A stretch of DNA of 64,000 bases from Pseudomonadales bacterium (GTDB lineage Bacteria > Pseudomonadota > Gammaproteobacteria > Pseudomonadales > JAHRWD01): positions 20,038-84,037 of the forward strand of contig JAESUM010000023.1 in assembly GCA_016763075.1 (NCBI GenBank), written 5' to 3'. A model generated the notes under the pieces. That model searched no databases and was not told where the DNA came from. It worked only from the letters and a program-made list of their open reading frames with translations. Shown here piece after piece: positions 8,350-17,334 of this stretch; position 1 is the first letter of the stretch, and each line of letters opens with the position of its first letter. Position numbers and translations under genes: made by a program.

Positions 8350-9177
8350 TTAGGGCGTATTAGCAGAAGAGCTAGACAACACATCTAGTTTTGTTTGCAT
8401 ATCTATAATGGTTTTTCGGAGTTTATCCAACGTTCGATTGGTTTGCACTCTGAAGGAATCGATCGCTACTATCGCCTCTTCATTACTTTGTATTTTTCGT
8501 GATAATGGCGTTAGGTTGGTAGATTTTTGTTGTCTGGGCAGTTTATTTATTTCACTACGTAATTTAGATATTTGTGCATTGAGTTGATTAGAAGTGGTTT
8601 TGATCTGTGCTTTGGTAGAGGTAATAGATTTTGAAACCGCAGCCACTTTTTTACTTTGAGACTTATCAGCCTTTTTACTTTGGCTGGATACGCTAGTGAT
8701 TTTTTTAGAAACATTTTTATGATTGGCTTTTGCCGTGGCAAGGCCTTTTTCATTCGACGAAATTAAGCTGCGCTGCTTTTTGTAATTGCCCCACAATTTT
8801 CGTATTTCCGAGTCAAACAACGCTAGCTTTTTTTGAACAGAACCACCAGGTTGGTTTAGCACTTGGTCGGTTAATTCTAGTTGTTCGTTTACCGTATCTA
8901 GGTTAGCCAAGGCTTGGTCTAACTGGCTTTGAGTAGAACTAAGTTGTAGCTGCAGCCCAGAAACTGCGGTGTACCCCCAGTAACTACCACCGGCTAATAC
9001 AACGCTAAGGCATATTGCTACGGTGTATGTAAGGGTATTGCCGCGGCTTTGCGCCGCAGGGTTAGGGGCACTTTTTCTACGGCGCTGAAATGATGCAACT
9101 TCATCTTTAGCGGGAGTCATTGAACCCGTGGGTTTTTTCGGGGTTTGGGTCGGCGGCGTGGGGCGTTGAGAGGGCAT
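8350..9177 (-). CDS. Unrecognised membrane-anchored coiled-coil protein
   Basis: I do not recognise this 275-residue protein. It begins with a Pro/Thr-rich, basic cytoplasmic segment (residues 1-48) and has one transmembrane helix (about 49-70). The rest is a long Ser/Lys/Gln-rich region with strong heptad character: LDQALANLDTVNEQLE near residue 85, then SK/SQ-rich repeats around 155-190. The C-terminus carries another predicted coil, IDMQTKLDVLSS. The topology (N-in, long periplasmic coil) resembles division- or envelope-spanning scaffold proteins, but no family motif supports a function. It stands alone, convergent to the YqaA gene and downstream of an acyl-CoA ligase-like gene on the same strand. 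Confidence 0.75.
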   Translation of the reverse strand: MPSQRPTPPTQTPKKPTGSMTPAKDEVASFQRRRKSAPNPAAQSRGNTLTYTVAICLSVVLAGGSYWGYTAVSGLQLQLSSTQSQLDQALANLDTVNEQLELTDQVLNQPGGSVQKKLALFDSEIRKLWGNYKKQRSLISSNEKGLATAKANHKNVSKKITSVSSQSKKADKSQSKKVAAVSKSITSTKAQIKTTSNQLNAQISKLRSEINKLPRQQKSTNLTPLSRKIQSNEEAIVAIDSFRVQTNRTLDKLRKTIIDMQTKLDVLSSSSANTP

Positions 9178-9297
9178 ACTGGACGGACACTTCGCTTAGT
9201 GATTGGATGAAAAAAAGGTGTAGATAATATTGCTTTGGTTGCAAGCGCTAATACGTGCTGTTATAAAGCTGAAACCATAGTAGTCGTTTTAAAAGTA

Positions 9298-9332
9298 CTC
9301 AGCGCCAACCCACATTGTAGATTGGCGCTGAG
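9298..9332 (-). terminator. Inverted repeat, likely terminator of the acyl-CoA ligase-like gene
   Basis: An 11-bp perfect inverted repeat, CTCAGCGCCAA at 9298-9308 and TTGGCGCTGAG at 9322-9332, lies about 45 bp past the 3' end of the minus-strand ligase gene. Read on the minus strand, the stem is followed by TACTTTT, a short T run. This fits an intrinsic terminator of moderate strength. Confidence 0.65.
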
Positions 9333-9374
9333 CAAATACTAATCAGGCAATAGTACCGAATATTGCGAGTGAGT

Positions 9375-11051
9375 TTAACTCGTTTCTGCGGCGATGATTG
9401 CGATGATCTCTTTTCGTAATTGTGGTTTAAGAATTTTACCCACGGGATTTCTTGGAATAGCCTCTGCACGTTCAATACGTTCCGGTAATTTATAAACTGC
9501 GGTGCCAATCTGTTTCATGAAATCAGTAAGTTCTTTTAACTCAGGCATATCGTCTGGGTTTTTGGGTACTACAAACACACAAGTACGTTCGCCCAATACT
9601 TCGTCTGGCATGCCAACGGCGGCTACGTCGAGTACCTTTTCGTGGCCTTGCAGCATGTTTTCAATTTCTTGCGCGCTAATATTATTGCCGCCGCGAATAA
9701 TAATATCTTTGCAGCGATCGAAGAAACTGATGTAACCCTCTTCTTCAATTTTAAACAGATCGCCGGTGTAAAAATAGCCGTCGTCATCGAAGCTCTCTTG
9801 GGTAATGTCGTCGCGTTTGAAATAACCAGGGAACACATTCGGGCCTTTATAGGCAAGTTGGCCAATCTGGCCGACTTCGGTGAGTCTATCGTTAGTGGCT
9901 AAGTCGACAATCTTGGTATCGATACCAGAAATCAACCAATCACGGGTTTTATCACCGTAGTTGGGGTAAAAACGCGCGCGCTTTTCCATCTCTTTAATAT
10001 CATCGACACCGACCATTAAGGCAGTGCCTTCGGTTTGCCCCCAACCGCATGAGATATCGATATCCCAGCGCCGTTTAAACTCTTCAAGCGACCATACAGA
10101 CGGTGCTGCAGAGCCTGTCATCACACGTTTGAGTGAGCTTAGGTCAAATTTGTCGACATCAGGGTGCTTGAGAATCATGTTCATCACAGTGGGAACAAAA
10201 ATGGTGCGGGTCGCGCGCTCATCTTTGATTTGCTCTAAGCACATTGCGACATCCAACGGATGATGCATCAGCAGTGTGCTGCCACTGAGCAACCAAAGTA
10301 CAAGCCCAATGCCAACGCCGGTCATATTCACAACCGGTGCGCAGCATAAAATGGTTTCTTGTTCTTCAGATAACCCGATTACGGCATTGCGTAAAATCGC
10401 GCCCTGCACAAACCAGTTGTTGTGGCTCATCGGGCAACCCTTGGGGTTTGATTCGGTGCCTGAAGACCAGCAAAGGCTAAATACGTCGTTGGCATCCGTG
10501 GGTATTTGGTCAAGCGCGGCGCTGTTTGCTGTGCCGTGGCTCATATCGCGGATCTTATCGAGGGTGACAATATGGCTTAACTGGGGCAATTTACTTTGGG
10601 ATTGCTGGATCATCTCGATATGGTTGAAACGGCCAAAGGTCTCTACCGTTATCATGATTCGGGCTTCGGTAAGGCCGCCAATGTATTCCAACTCAGAATT
10701 ACGCCACTGTACCGGCATGGGTGCAAAAATGGCCCCCGCCCGAGTGATGGCCATGTAAGTCATGATCAGCTCGATGGTATTGGGCAATTGCACCACAATA
10801 ATGTCGTCTTTTTTAACTTGATATTGCTCAATCAGCGCGGTGGCCAGCGCATCTACCCGTACGGATAAATCTTTATAACTGATACGTTCCTCAGGAAAAC
10901 CAACCAGATCCATCTTGTTGGGTGGGTCAATCAGTGCAGTGATATCGGGCTTGTCGGTGACATTTTTTCTGAAACGGTCAAGGAAAGTATCGGTGCCCCA
11001 ATCGCCGCTAGCGGTGTAGTTGCTGATATCACGTGGTGAGCTAAGGATCAT
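9375..11051 (-). CDS. AMP-binding acyl-CoA synthetase/ligase
   Basis: This is a 558-residue adenylate-forming enzyme of the ANL superfamily, which activates a carboxylate with ATP and transfers it to CoA. Visible motifs are the phosphate loop WSSGTESNPKGCP (about residues 194-206), the A5 motif GWGQTEGTA (about 337-345), the YTGDLFKIEE hinge region (about 425), RCKDIIIRGGNNISAQEIE (about 441-459) and the A10 lysine motif PRNPVGKILKPQLR near the C-terminus. The A3 loop has ES where TG is usual. The substrate cannot be read from the sequence; a medium- or long-chain or aryl carboxylate is likely. AGG lies 6 bases before the ATG. The gene is monocistronic. Confidence 0.85.
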   Translation of the reverse strand: MILSSPRDISNYTASGDWGTDTFLDRFRKNVTDKPDITALIDPPNKMDLVGFPEERISYKDLSVRVDALATALIEQYQVKKDDIIVVQLPNTIELIMTYMAITRAGAIFAPMPVQWRNSELEYIGGLTEARIMITVETFGRFNHIEMIQQSQSKLPQLSHIVTLDKIRDMSHGTANSAALDQIPTDANDVFSLCWSSGTESNPKGCPMSHNNWFVQGAILRNAVIGLSEEQETILCCAPVVNMTGVGIGLVLWLLSGSTLLMHHPLDVAMCLEQIKDERATRTIFVPTVMNMILKHPDVDKFDLSSLKRVMTGSAAPSVWSLEEFKRRWDIDISCGWGQTEGTALMVGVDDIKEMEKRARFYPNYGDKTRDWLISGIDTKIVDLATNDRLTEVGQIGQLAYKGPNVFPGYFKRDDITQESFDDDGYFYTGDLFKIEEEGYISFFDRCKDIIIRGGNNISAQEIENMLQGHEKVLDVAAVGMPDEVLGERTCVFVVPKNPDDMPELKELTDFMKQIGTAVYKLPERIERAEAIPRNPVGKILKPQLRKEIIAIIAAETS

Positions 11052-11248
11052 CTGAAACCTCTATTGATATTATTATGGATCTGATTTGTTACCCGACATT
11101 GCAGGCTGCAGCTTTTATTGTCAACTTATGGGGCATGCGCTTCAAAAGTCAGTGGTTTGAAAATAGAGAAATACGCTTTCAGGCGGTATCATGCACATCA
11201 TCAATCAGAAAAATTGAACTACTTGAATCTCAGCAGGAACCTAAATAG

Positions 11249-12403
11249 ATGTCTGAATTTTCCCCCGCCGAATTAAACGCTGTCGTCGTGCTAGCCGAAG
11301 ATCTACTTTCACGCCCCTCGGTGACACCCGAAGATGCCGGTTGTCAGCAATTGATCGGCGACCAGCTAAGCGCAGCGGGTTTCACCGTAGAGCATATGCG
11401 TTTTGGTAAGGTAGATAACATTTGGGCGCGCCACGGTGACCAATCGCCATTGTTTGTGTTTTTAGGCCATACCGATGTTGTACCCGTAGGCGACGAAGCC
11501 GCGTGGGATTCACCACCCTTTACACCCACCTTCGACGGCACGCGCTTAACGGCTCGCGGTGCAGCGGATATGAAAGGCAGCGTTGCAGCAATGATTATTG
11601 CAATGGAGAAATTTGCGCAACAATACCCCGGTCATATTGGCTCAATGGCCATGTTACTGACCGCCGATGAAGAAGGCCCGGCAGTAGATGGCACCATTAA
11701 AGTCATCGAAGCATTGCAGCAACGTGGCGATAAAATTGACTGGTGTTTGGTTGGCGAACCCTCAAGCACCGACAAAGTAGGCGATGTGGTTAAGGCCGGC
11801 CGGCGCGGCTCATTAGGCGCTACGCTCACTGTAAAAGGTATACAGGGCCACGTGGCGTACCCACATTTGGCAGATAACCCCATTCATGCGGCTGCGCCAA
11901 TGCTGGCTAAGTTGGCCACCGAGCGTTGGGATGAAGGCAATGAATTTTTCCCTGCCACCAGTTTTCAAATATCCAACATAAACTCCGGCACCGGCGCAAC
12001 CAACGTGATACCTAATGATGCTGAAGTGGTGTTTAACTTTCGTTTTTCTACCGAACAAACCCCAGAGCTATTAATAACGCGTACCGAAAAAATATTCGCT
12101 GAATTTGAATTAAATTACGAAATAGACTGGACCGTAAATGGTATGCCATTTCTTACCAGTGATGGCCCGTTAGTAGATGCTGTAGTGAGCGGCATCAAAA
12201 AGATAACCGGCTTAGATACCGAGCTGTCCACCGCAGGTGGTACCTCCGATGGCCGCTTTGTTGCACCGACTGGTGCATCTGTGGTTGAGCTAGGGCCATG
12301 CAACGCCACGATTCATAAAGTCAACGAATGGGTCGATACCGATGACCTTAAAACATTGACCGAAATTTATTACGAAATTTTACGCAATCTTTTAGCCAAG
12401 TAG
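11249..12403 (+). CDS. dapE: Succinyl-diaminopimelate desuccinylase DapE
   Basis: DapE hydrolyses N-succinyl-LL-diaminopimelate in lysine and peptidoglycan precursor synthesis. The 384-residue product shows the dizinc M20 peptidase features: FLGHTDVVPVGD (zinc His plus catalytic Asp, about residues 70-81), RGAADMKGS (bridging Asp, about 106-114), TADEEGPA (catalytic and zinc Glu, about 138-145) and the late GGTSDGRF block with a zinc His near the end. The dimerisation domain spans about residues 185-295. Length and motifs are normal. It starts 45 bp before a small membrane-protein gene. Confidence 0.95.
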   Translation: MSEFSPAELNAVVVLAEDLLSRPSVTPEDAGCQQLIGDQLSAAGFTVEHMRFGKVDNIWARHGDQSPLFVFLGHTDVVPVGDEAAWDSPPFTPTFDGTRLTARGAADMKGSVAAMIIAMEKFAQQYPGHIGSMAMLLTADEEGPAVDGTIKVIEALQQRGDKIDWCLVGEPSSTDKVGDVVKAGRRGSLGATLTVKGIQGHVAYPHLADNPIHAAAPMLAKLATERWDEGNEFFPATSFQISNINSGTGATNVIPNDAEVVFNFRFSTEQTPELLITRTEKIFAEFELNYEIDWTVNGMPFLTSDGPLVDAVVSGIKKITGLDTELSTAGGTSDGRFVAPTGASVVELGPCNATIHKVNEWVDTDDLKTLTEIYYEILRNLLAK

Positions 12404-12430
12404 CTTACCGAGAGCGTCACCTTTAAAAGC

Positions 12431-12703
12431 ATGAGCCCACTACTGAAAAAAATAATTCGTCTACCTAACCGGTTGATAGGAAACCCGCGGCAAAACGTTA
12501 TATTGTTTATGGTTGGGTCATCGGTGTTCTTTACCGGGTTAGGGCTAATCCTCGTAGCTGGGCAATTTATGCCAGAGAGTGAAGTAGCCGAGTGGGTGGC
12601 TTTGCTGGGTTTGATGGTGCTTGGTATCGGTGCATTGATGGCTTTTATTTATTACGTAGGTATTTTATGGAGCCGAATTTCCGGCTTCTGGTTTCGAGAC
12701 TAA
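12431..12703 (+). CDS. Small two-helix membrane protein, unknown function
   Basis: This 90-residue product is not recognised. It has a basic amphipathic N-terminus (LLKKIIRLPNRLIG) and two hydrophobic helices (about residues 24-44 and 55-78), and it ends in a short aromatic-basic tail. It begins 27 bp after the dapE stop codon and may be co-transcribed with it. No Shine-Dalgarno sequence is obvious. Codon use and helix pattern favour a real gene over chance, but the function is unknown. Confidence 0.6.
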   Translation: MSPLLKKIIRLPNRLIGNPRQNVILFMVGSSVFFTGLGLILVAGQFMPESEVAEWVALLGLMVLGIGALMAFIYYVGILWSRISGFWFRD

Positions 12704-12762
12704 ATGTCTGGATTAAGTACAAAAAATTACAACCAACTGAACGCAATATAGGAAGAATAACG

Positions 12763-13191
12763 ATGGGTGAAATACATAAAGGTAGCTGTTTTTGTGGCGC
12801 AGTAAAAATCGAAGTTAAGGGCCAGCCAGAAGCGATGGGCTATTGTCATTGCACAGATTGTGCCGCATGGGCCGGCGCGCCGATCAACGCATTTAGTCTG
12901 TGGTCAACGGAGAATGTAATCGTAACGCAGGGTGAAAGTAAGCTTGGATCCTTTGCAAAAACCGAAGCCAGCCATCGCACCTTTTGCACTGAATGTGGCG
13001 GGCACATCATGAGCAGACATCCAGAAATGGGTAAAACCGATGTTTATCTTAATACTGTTCCCGGCGTCGAACACAAAGGCGCATTTCACGTGTTTTATGG
13101 TGAAAAAACCATGTCAGTACCCGACGGCTTGCCTAAATTTAAAGATCTACCTGAAGAATTTGGCGGTTCCGGAGATATGATCGGAGAGTAA
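12763..13191 (+). CDS. GFA-family (glutathione-dependent formaldehyde-activating enzyme-like) zinc protein
   Basis: The 142-residue product has the paired zinc-site cysteines of the GFA/CENP-V fold: CFCGAVK (residues 8-14), CHCTDC (about 28-33) and FCTECGGH (about 80-87), with the central SLW strand. Family members include GSH-dependent formaldehyde-activating enzyme, but most members have no assigned reaction and the fold alone does not prove one. ATG 12763 is chosen because GGAAG precedes it by seven bases and the family N-terminus GSCFCGAV starts right after. The frame is open further upstream, but that part overlaps the previous gene. Confidence 0.8.
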   Translation: MGEIHKGSCFCGAVKIEVKGQPEAMGYCHCTDCAAWAGAPINAFSLWSTENVIVTQGESKLGSFAKTEASHRTFCTECGGHIMSRHPEMGKTDVYLNTVPGVEHKGAFHVFYGEKTMSVPDGLPKFKDLPEEFGGSGDMIGE

Positions 13192-13291
13192 CCGAATAGC
13201 AAGTCGACTCATTTTTGTCGCTTATAAAATATGGGGTTTGTTTTAATCCAACGGGCCCAATTTGCATAAATAATAATAAAAGAGAGAACCT

Positions 13292-14071
13292 ATGAACAAT
13301 CCCACAGTCCCCAATTTTTCTGTAGACCTAACCGGCGACGTTGCTTTTGTAACCGGCGCAACCTCAGGGTTGGGGGATCGCTTCGCCCGAGTGCTGGCAA
13401 AATGCGGTGCCAAAGTAGTTGTAACCGGGCGGCGCGTTGAACGGCTTAATGCCTTAGCAGAGGAGATTCGAGCCGAGGGCGGTATCTGTGAACCCATAGC
13501 GCTGGATATGACAAACCGTGACAATATTAAATCTGCAGTAGCAGAAGCCGAAAAAAAGTTTGGACTTATAAATATTCTGATCAACAACGCGGGTATACCT
13601 GATGCTCAGCGCGCTACCAAAATGTCCGACGATTTAATTGATAACGTTTTTGGAACTAACTTGGTTGGGCCTTATGTTTTATCCTGTGAAATAGCACGGC
13701 GGTTAATGAAAGAAAAGAAACCCGGGCGCATGGTAAATATATCTTCTATAGCAGCCTTTAATATAGGCACTCAGTCCAGCGCATCTTTATATGCCATCAC
13801 AAAAGCGGGCGTAATTAGAATGACCGAAGCGTTAGCAGTTGAGTGGGCACCGTTTCATATTAACGTAAACGCTATTGCACCCGGCGCGTTTAGAACAGAG
13901 ATGACCCAGGGCAAAATAGATAGAGTAGGGGACTTTAGCGATGCGTTTCCTCGCAAACGAATGTGCGAGCCCGCGCAACTGGACAGCACGTTACTGTTTT
14001 TGGTGTCAGCTTCGTCTGAATGCGTGACCGGTACATTCATTAAGGTAGATGATGGGCAAAGCTCTCGTTAG
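13292..14071 (+). CDS. Short-chain dehydrogenase/reductase (SDR)
   Basis: This 259-residue classical SDR is an NAD(P)-dependent alcohol/ketone oxidoreductase. Visible features are the cofactor loop TGATSGLGDRF (about residues 20-30), VVTGRRVERL with basic residues after beta-2 suggesting NADP, NNAGIP (about 97-102), the catalytic Ser in NISSIAAFN (about 149-157) and YAITKAG (Tyr and Lys, about 167-173). The substrate is not evident. Relatives include 3-oxoacyl-ACP reductases and 3-hydroxyacyl dehydrogenases. GAGAG precedes the start. The next gene, for a CheR-like protein, is on the same strand after 67 bp. Confidence 0.85.
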   Translation: MNNPTVPNFSVDLTGDVAFVTGATSGLGDRFARVLAKCGAKVVVTGRRVERLNALAEEIRAEGGICEPIALDMTNRDNIKSAVAEAEKKFGLINILINNAGIPDAQRATKMSDDLIDNVFGTNLVGPYVLSCEIARRLMKEKKPGRMVNISSIAAFNIGTQSSASLYAITKAGVIRMTEALAVEWAPFHINVNAIAPGAFRTEMTQGKIDRVGDFSDAFPRKRMCEPAQLDSTLLFLVSASSECVTGTFIKVDDGQSSR

Positions 14072-14138
14072 TTGACGCTCAACAAAACTGAAAAAATGTG
14101 ATGAAAATTAAATAGCAATACGGGAACGTTGAATCAAA

Positions 14139-14903
14139 ATGGTTAAGGCCCAAGAAAGCAACCCAATTAGGCTGCGGCCGACAACAGAAAAATCGATAGG
14201 CACCACCGCTTTTTTCCGTAATAGACCACTCTATGAAGTTTTGTTTAGTGAACTTAAATCGTTAGGAAAGCCGCATTACAAAATTTTGTTTCACGCGTGC
14301 TCTATAGGTGCCGAAGTCTACTCATTCGTTATTCGATATGCTTTGGGTGGGTATATTTCAGATTTCACCATAGAGGTTTATGCGACAGACCTTGAGCCTG
14401 GGTTTGTAGAATATTCACGTAACGGCCAATATCCTAGCGAGATTTTAGGTGGGATGAATGAGGATGAGCGCTCCTTTTTTGTCCTCACCTGTTCTGATGT
14501 AAGCGTAGTTCCGGACCTAAAGCAGGCGGTGACTTTTGTAGATGCTTGCAGTTATGTTGATTTTGAAACAGAGCACACTTTCGACGTGGTGTTACTTCTA
14601 AATACCCTCATTTACGTACGGGAAGATCAACAAGCGGTAGCTATTGATAAGGTATCAAAGTACAACGAAAGTATATTGGTCACCTCTGCATTTCATACGA
14701 ATTCAATTGAATGTGATCTAAAGCGCAACGGATATAAGCCAGTGACGAAACAGCAACGCGAGATACACGACGCTTGGACTGACCGAAGAGTAACCGAAAC
14801 CTCCAGTGAACTAGCCCCGGGTATATTTGCAAATTGGCGGTTACCGGAGTTTTCAGAAATCGAAGCCTTTGAATACAAGTACGGTGCTATTTTTCGTAAG
14901 TAG
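14139..14903 (+). CDS. Orphan CheR-like SAM-dependent methyltransferase domain protein
   Basis: The 254-residue protein resembles the catalytic half of chemotaxis methyltransferase CheR. It has TTAFFRNRPLYEVLF (compare the TSFFR entry motif, about residues 22-36), FHACSIGAEVYSF in the place of the SAM motif CSTGEEPYS (about 51-63), EVYATDLEPG (about 78-87) and LLNTLIYVREDQ in the place of the RNVLIYF motif. The N-terminal helical CheR domain and the pentapeptide-binding beta subdomain are reduced or absent, and the GEE of the SAM loop is altered to GAE. No receptor or che gene is nearby, so a chemotaxis role is doubtful. It may methylate another substrate or be inactive. Confidence 0.65.
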   Translation: MVKAQESNPIRLRPTTEKSIGTTAFFRNRPLYEVLFSELKSLGKPHYKILFHACSIGAEVYSFVIRYALGGYISDFTIEVYATDLEPGFVEYSRNGQYPSEILGGMNEDERSFFVLTCSDVSVVPDLKQAVTFVDACSYVDFETEHTFDVVLLLNTLIYVREDQQAVAIDKVSKYNESILVTSAFHTNSIECDLKRNGYKPVTKQQREIHDAWTDRRVTETSSELAPGIFANWRLPEFSEIEAFEYKYGAIFRK

Positions 14904-14968
14904 TAGCATTTGATATGTATGACTGAACGTAAATGCCAAGAAGTGTGTATAGCGACGGCCTTATTCGA

Positions 14969-15315
14969 CTATTTGTCGAAATCGAACTCTTCAACGATAT
15001 TTTTGTAGTATTCAGCTTTCTCTTTATTAGGTTCTAATTCTAAGTATCCTTTGACATAGCAGAGAGCCAATACAAAGAAGCCTTCGAATTGTTGAGTTCG
15101 CCGGCTTTCAGTAGCCACTGCACAGTAGCATAATATTCATCGCTTGTTGGAGTAGGTTCTTTCTTGCTTCGAGTACCAATTTCTACGAATAAAGTGTATG
15201 TGGCTTCTGAATTCCCAGACTCTGTTATCGCCACTAGCCTGTTTCTGTCGTGAAGATCCATGGCGAATGTATTTAGATGGATTGCAGCTAATAAAATTAC
15301 CAAGATTCTTTTAAT
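14969..15315 (-). pseudogene. Sel1-like secreted protein, frameshifted (possible ATT start)
   Basis: The frame from 15315 encodes a signal peptide (ILVILLAAIHLNTFA) and a helical region ending ASLYWLSAMSKDT at TAG 15040. In another frame the sequence continues smoothly as ALCYVKGYLELEPNKEKAEYY to a stop at 14969. Joined near 15065, the two halves read like a Sel1/TPR-type repeat end. A single missing base explains the break. The start is odd: an in-frame TAA is followed at once by ATT AAA AGA, with CGAGG 8 bases before the ATT. The first conventional codon is TTG 15303, inside the signal peptide. Either the gene is decaying or there are sequencing errors. Confidence 0.5.
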
Positions 15316-15533
15316 TTAAAAAACCTCGATATAATTTTATAATGTTATTTAATAAAATCGTGATTAACTGCTGAAAAACTATCACATAGAATATTCGTAA
15401 CTGTTTGGTGTTCCGGTATCAAATTAGGTAGTGGTCGATGCCTTTAACAAGATAGGCCTGCACTGAATACTCATTACCTTCATACGTTTAAGTTTGTTCT
15501 TCGAATGAGTCTTCGCATGAAATCCGGCTTTAT

Positions 15534-16040
15534 TTAGCTGTTTAAAAGCGCTGTTTGGCGCGCTTCATCATAACCAATTCGTGAAAAGAACGAATTATTC
15601 TCGGGTTCCTTTATTCTAAGGACTATCGTCAGAATACCATCTGGTTTTAATAAGTTTTTTATCTGATTGAAGCATTCTACGGGTTCTTCCCAGAATTGGT
15701 GTACGTTACTCAGTAGTATTTGATCGAAGCTATTGGGTGACGCGTTAAACTGCTCTAGGTCTACACATTCAGTTTGTACGTTTCTTTTTTTAAGGTTGTT
15801 TTTTGTGGCACGATTTACCATTAATCGGGAATGGTCTATTCCTAATGCTGTGCCAGCTGGGATACGTTGGGATATTGCGAATAGCGCGTTGCCGGTCCCG
15901 CAGCCAATTTCCAATATATTCTCGTCACCGCTTAACTCCATTTCAGAAACAATGACTCGATTCATCTCTAAATTGGAGCGCTCCATAATCCATCCAAATA
16001 CTTTCCCAGCCCAGCCAGCTGGGTTACTTGCTTGGCTCAT
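15534..16040 (-). CDS. Class I SAM-dependent methyltransferase
   Basis: This 168-residue small-molecule-type methyltransferase has the SAM-binding motif ILEIGCGTGNALF (about residues 42-54), the acidic end of beta-2 in ALGIDHSRLM, and FDQILLSNVHQFW as motif IV with a post-motif LLKPDGILTIVLR. The substrate is unknown. Its start overlaps the stop codon of the upstream MFS gene (ATGA at 16037-16040), so the two are translationally coupled. The substrate may therefore be related to the transported compound, but this is only inferred from gene order. Confidence 0.85.
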   Translation of the reverse strand: MSQASNPAGWAGKVFGWIMERSNLEMNRVIVSEMELSGDENILEIGCGTGNALFAISQRIPAGTALGIDHSRLMVNRATKNNLKKRNVQTECVDLEQFNASPNSFDQILLSNVHQFWEEPVECFNQIKNLLKPDGILTIVLRIKEPENNSFFSRIGYDEARQTALLNS

Positions 16041-17287
16041 TGGGTTTCCTGCTTGGAAATTGATTCAAGGGTTTTTTGAGAGGTTTCTGGAAATTTCCAA
16101 AATATTAGAAATGGAACCGGAATGGTCATAATTAGCATCAGCGAAAGTATTTGCCCGTGGCTATTAAACGTAGGGTAAAAATAACTCTCGATTAGTAACC
16201 CGGTTCCTCCGCCAAGGGCAATAAGTGTGGCGCGTAACCCTGATGCTGTGGCTCTGCGTGATGCTGAAAATAACTCGCCGGCGTAGGCTGCAAACATTAA
16301 ATCAACCAAGGCATAACCCATGTAGGTGAGTGTCCACAGTATGGGTACCGCTAAGCCGGAACATTGATAAAACCCTAATATCGAAAAGTTGCCAATGACC
16401 AGCCCAGTAATGAGTACGCCACGGCGACCAAACCGGTCGCTTAATTTTCCGCCCAGTAAATTAGTCAGCAATATAAATACACCACCGAGTATAAAAAGCG
16501 ACGATACCTGGCCTGGGCTATAACCATGGTCACGTTGCAGGCTGTGGGATGTAAACGTAAAACCAGCAATGGCTGCGGTATAGGTTAGCAGTAGCGCAAC
16601 TACCAATAGTAAAAAGGCAGAGCGCTGTTGATTAAACACTTCTATTAAAGGGGTAAATAGATTGCCGGTTATTTTAGGGGGAGCAAACGCCTTTGTTTCT
16701 CGTATGCCTTTACGTGCATAAATAAGCAATAGCAGTGGGATAAGCCCAACTAAATATGCGCCGCGCCAACCTAGCGGTAGCTGCTCTACACTGGCGTAAA
16801 TAACCGAGGCTAGGCCTTGGCCAAGTGCAATCATTGCGGTAAGAATACCTAACGCCCAGCCTCTTGCGGCGGCCGGTACTTCCTCAATTAGTAGTACAAA
16901 TGCCAGTGCCGTTTCCGCGCCTAAAAAGGTGCGGGTAAGAAATTGTGCAGCTATAAATTGCTCGATGGTTTGAGTAAATGCAGTGGCGACGGTACAAACC
17001 GTAAAGCCAAGAATGGTGATCATTAGCATGGGTTTGCGGCCCCAGCGGTCTGCCAGCATCGCGACCAAAAATGCGGGTACGATGCCAAATCGAATCAGCC
17101 CAGACATGGTGCCCACTTGGTCGTCGGGTAATTGAAAGCTGTCTTGTATCTGCGGTAAAGCAAGGTTCAATATTGCGAAATCATATTCGCCCAACAAGCT
17201 GGCAATACCCAGTAGCAGTAGTAGTGAATACAAGTAGCTATCTATCGCCACCGGTGGTTTGAATAGTCTAAAAAGATTTCGGCGCAT
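16037..17287 (-). CDS. MFS transporter
   Basis: A 416-residue, 12-helix major facilitator. It carries the loop 2-3 motif ADRWGRKPML (about residues 80-89) and the equivalent GGKLSDRFGRRGVL in the second half. It resembles sugar/organic-acid symporter-type MFS proteins, but the substrate cannot be told. The frame opens at TTG 17353, but that lies inside a perfect palindrome that looks like an operator. ATG 17287 (MRRNLFRLF) is the likely start. It is divergent from a MarR-family gene and co-transcribed with the overlapping methyltransferase gene. Confidence 0.85.
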   Translation of the reverse strand: MRRNLFRLFKPPVAIDSYLYSLLLLLGIASLLGEYDFAILNLALPQIQDSFQLPDDQVGTMSGLIRFGIVPAFLVAMLADRWGRKPMLMITILGFTVCTVATAFTQTIEQFIAAQFLTRTFLGAETALAFVLLIEEVPAAARGWALGILTAMIALGQGLASVIYASVEQLPLGWRGAYLVGLIPLLLLIYARKGIRETKAFAPPKITGNLFTPLIEVFNQQRSAFLLLVVALLLTYTAAIAGFTFTSHSLQRDHGYSPGQVSSLFILGGVFILLTNLLGGKLSDRFGRRGVLITGLVIGNFSILGFYQCSGLAVPILWTLTYMGYALVDLMFAAYAGELFSASRRATASGLRATLIALGGGTGLLIESYFYPTFNSHGQILSLMLIMTIPVPFLIFWKFPETSQKTLESISKQETQ

Positions 17288-17334
17288 AAGAACGAAGACC
17301 TGAAAATTGACAACAAGGTGTCTATTATTGTAAC

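Noticed and set aside
12592..12762. Longer GFA-family frame beginning at 12592
   Set aside because: The extension overlaps the preceding membrane-protein gene; ATG 12763 has a good Shine-Dalgarno sequence and fits the family start.
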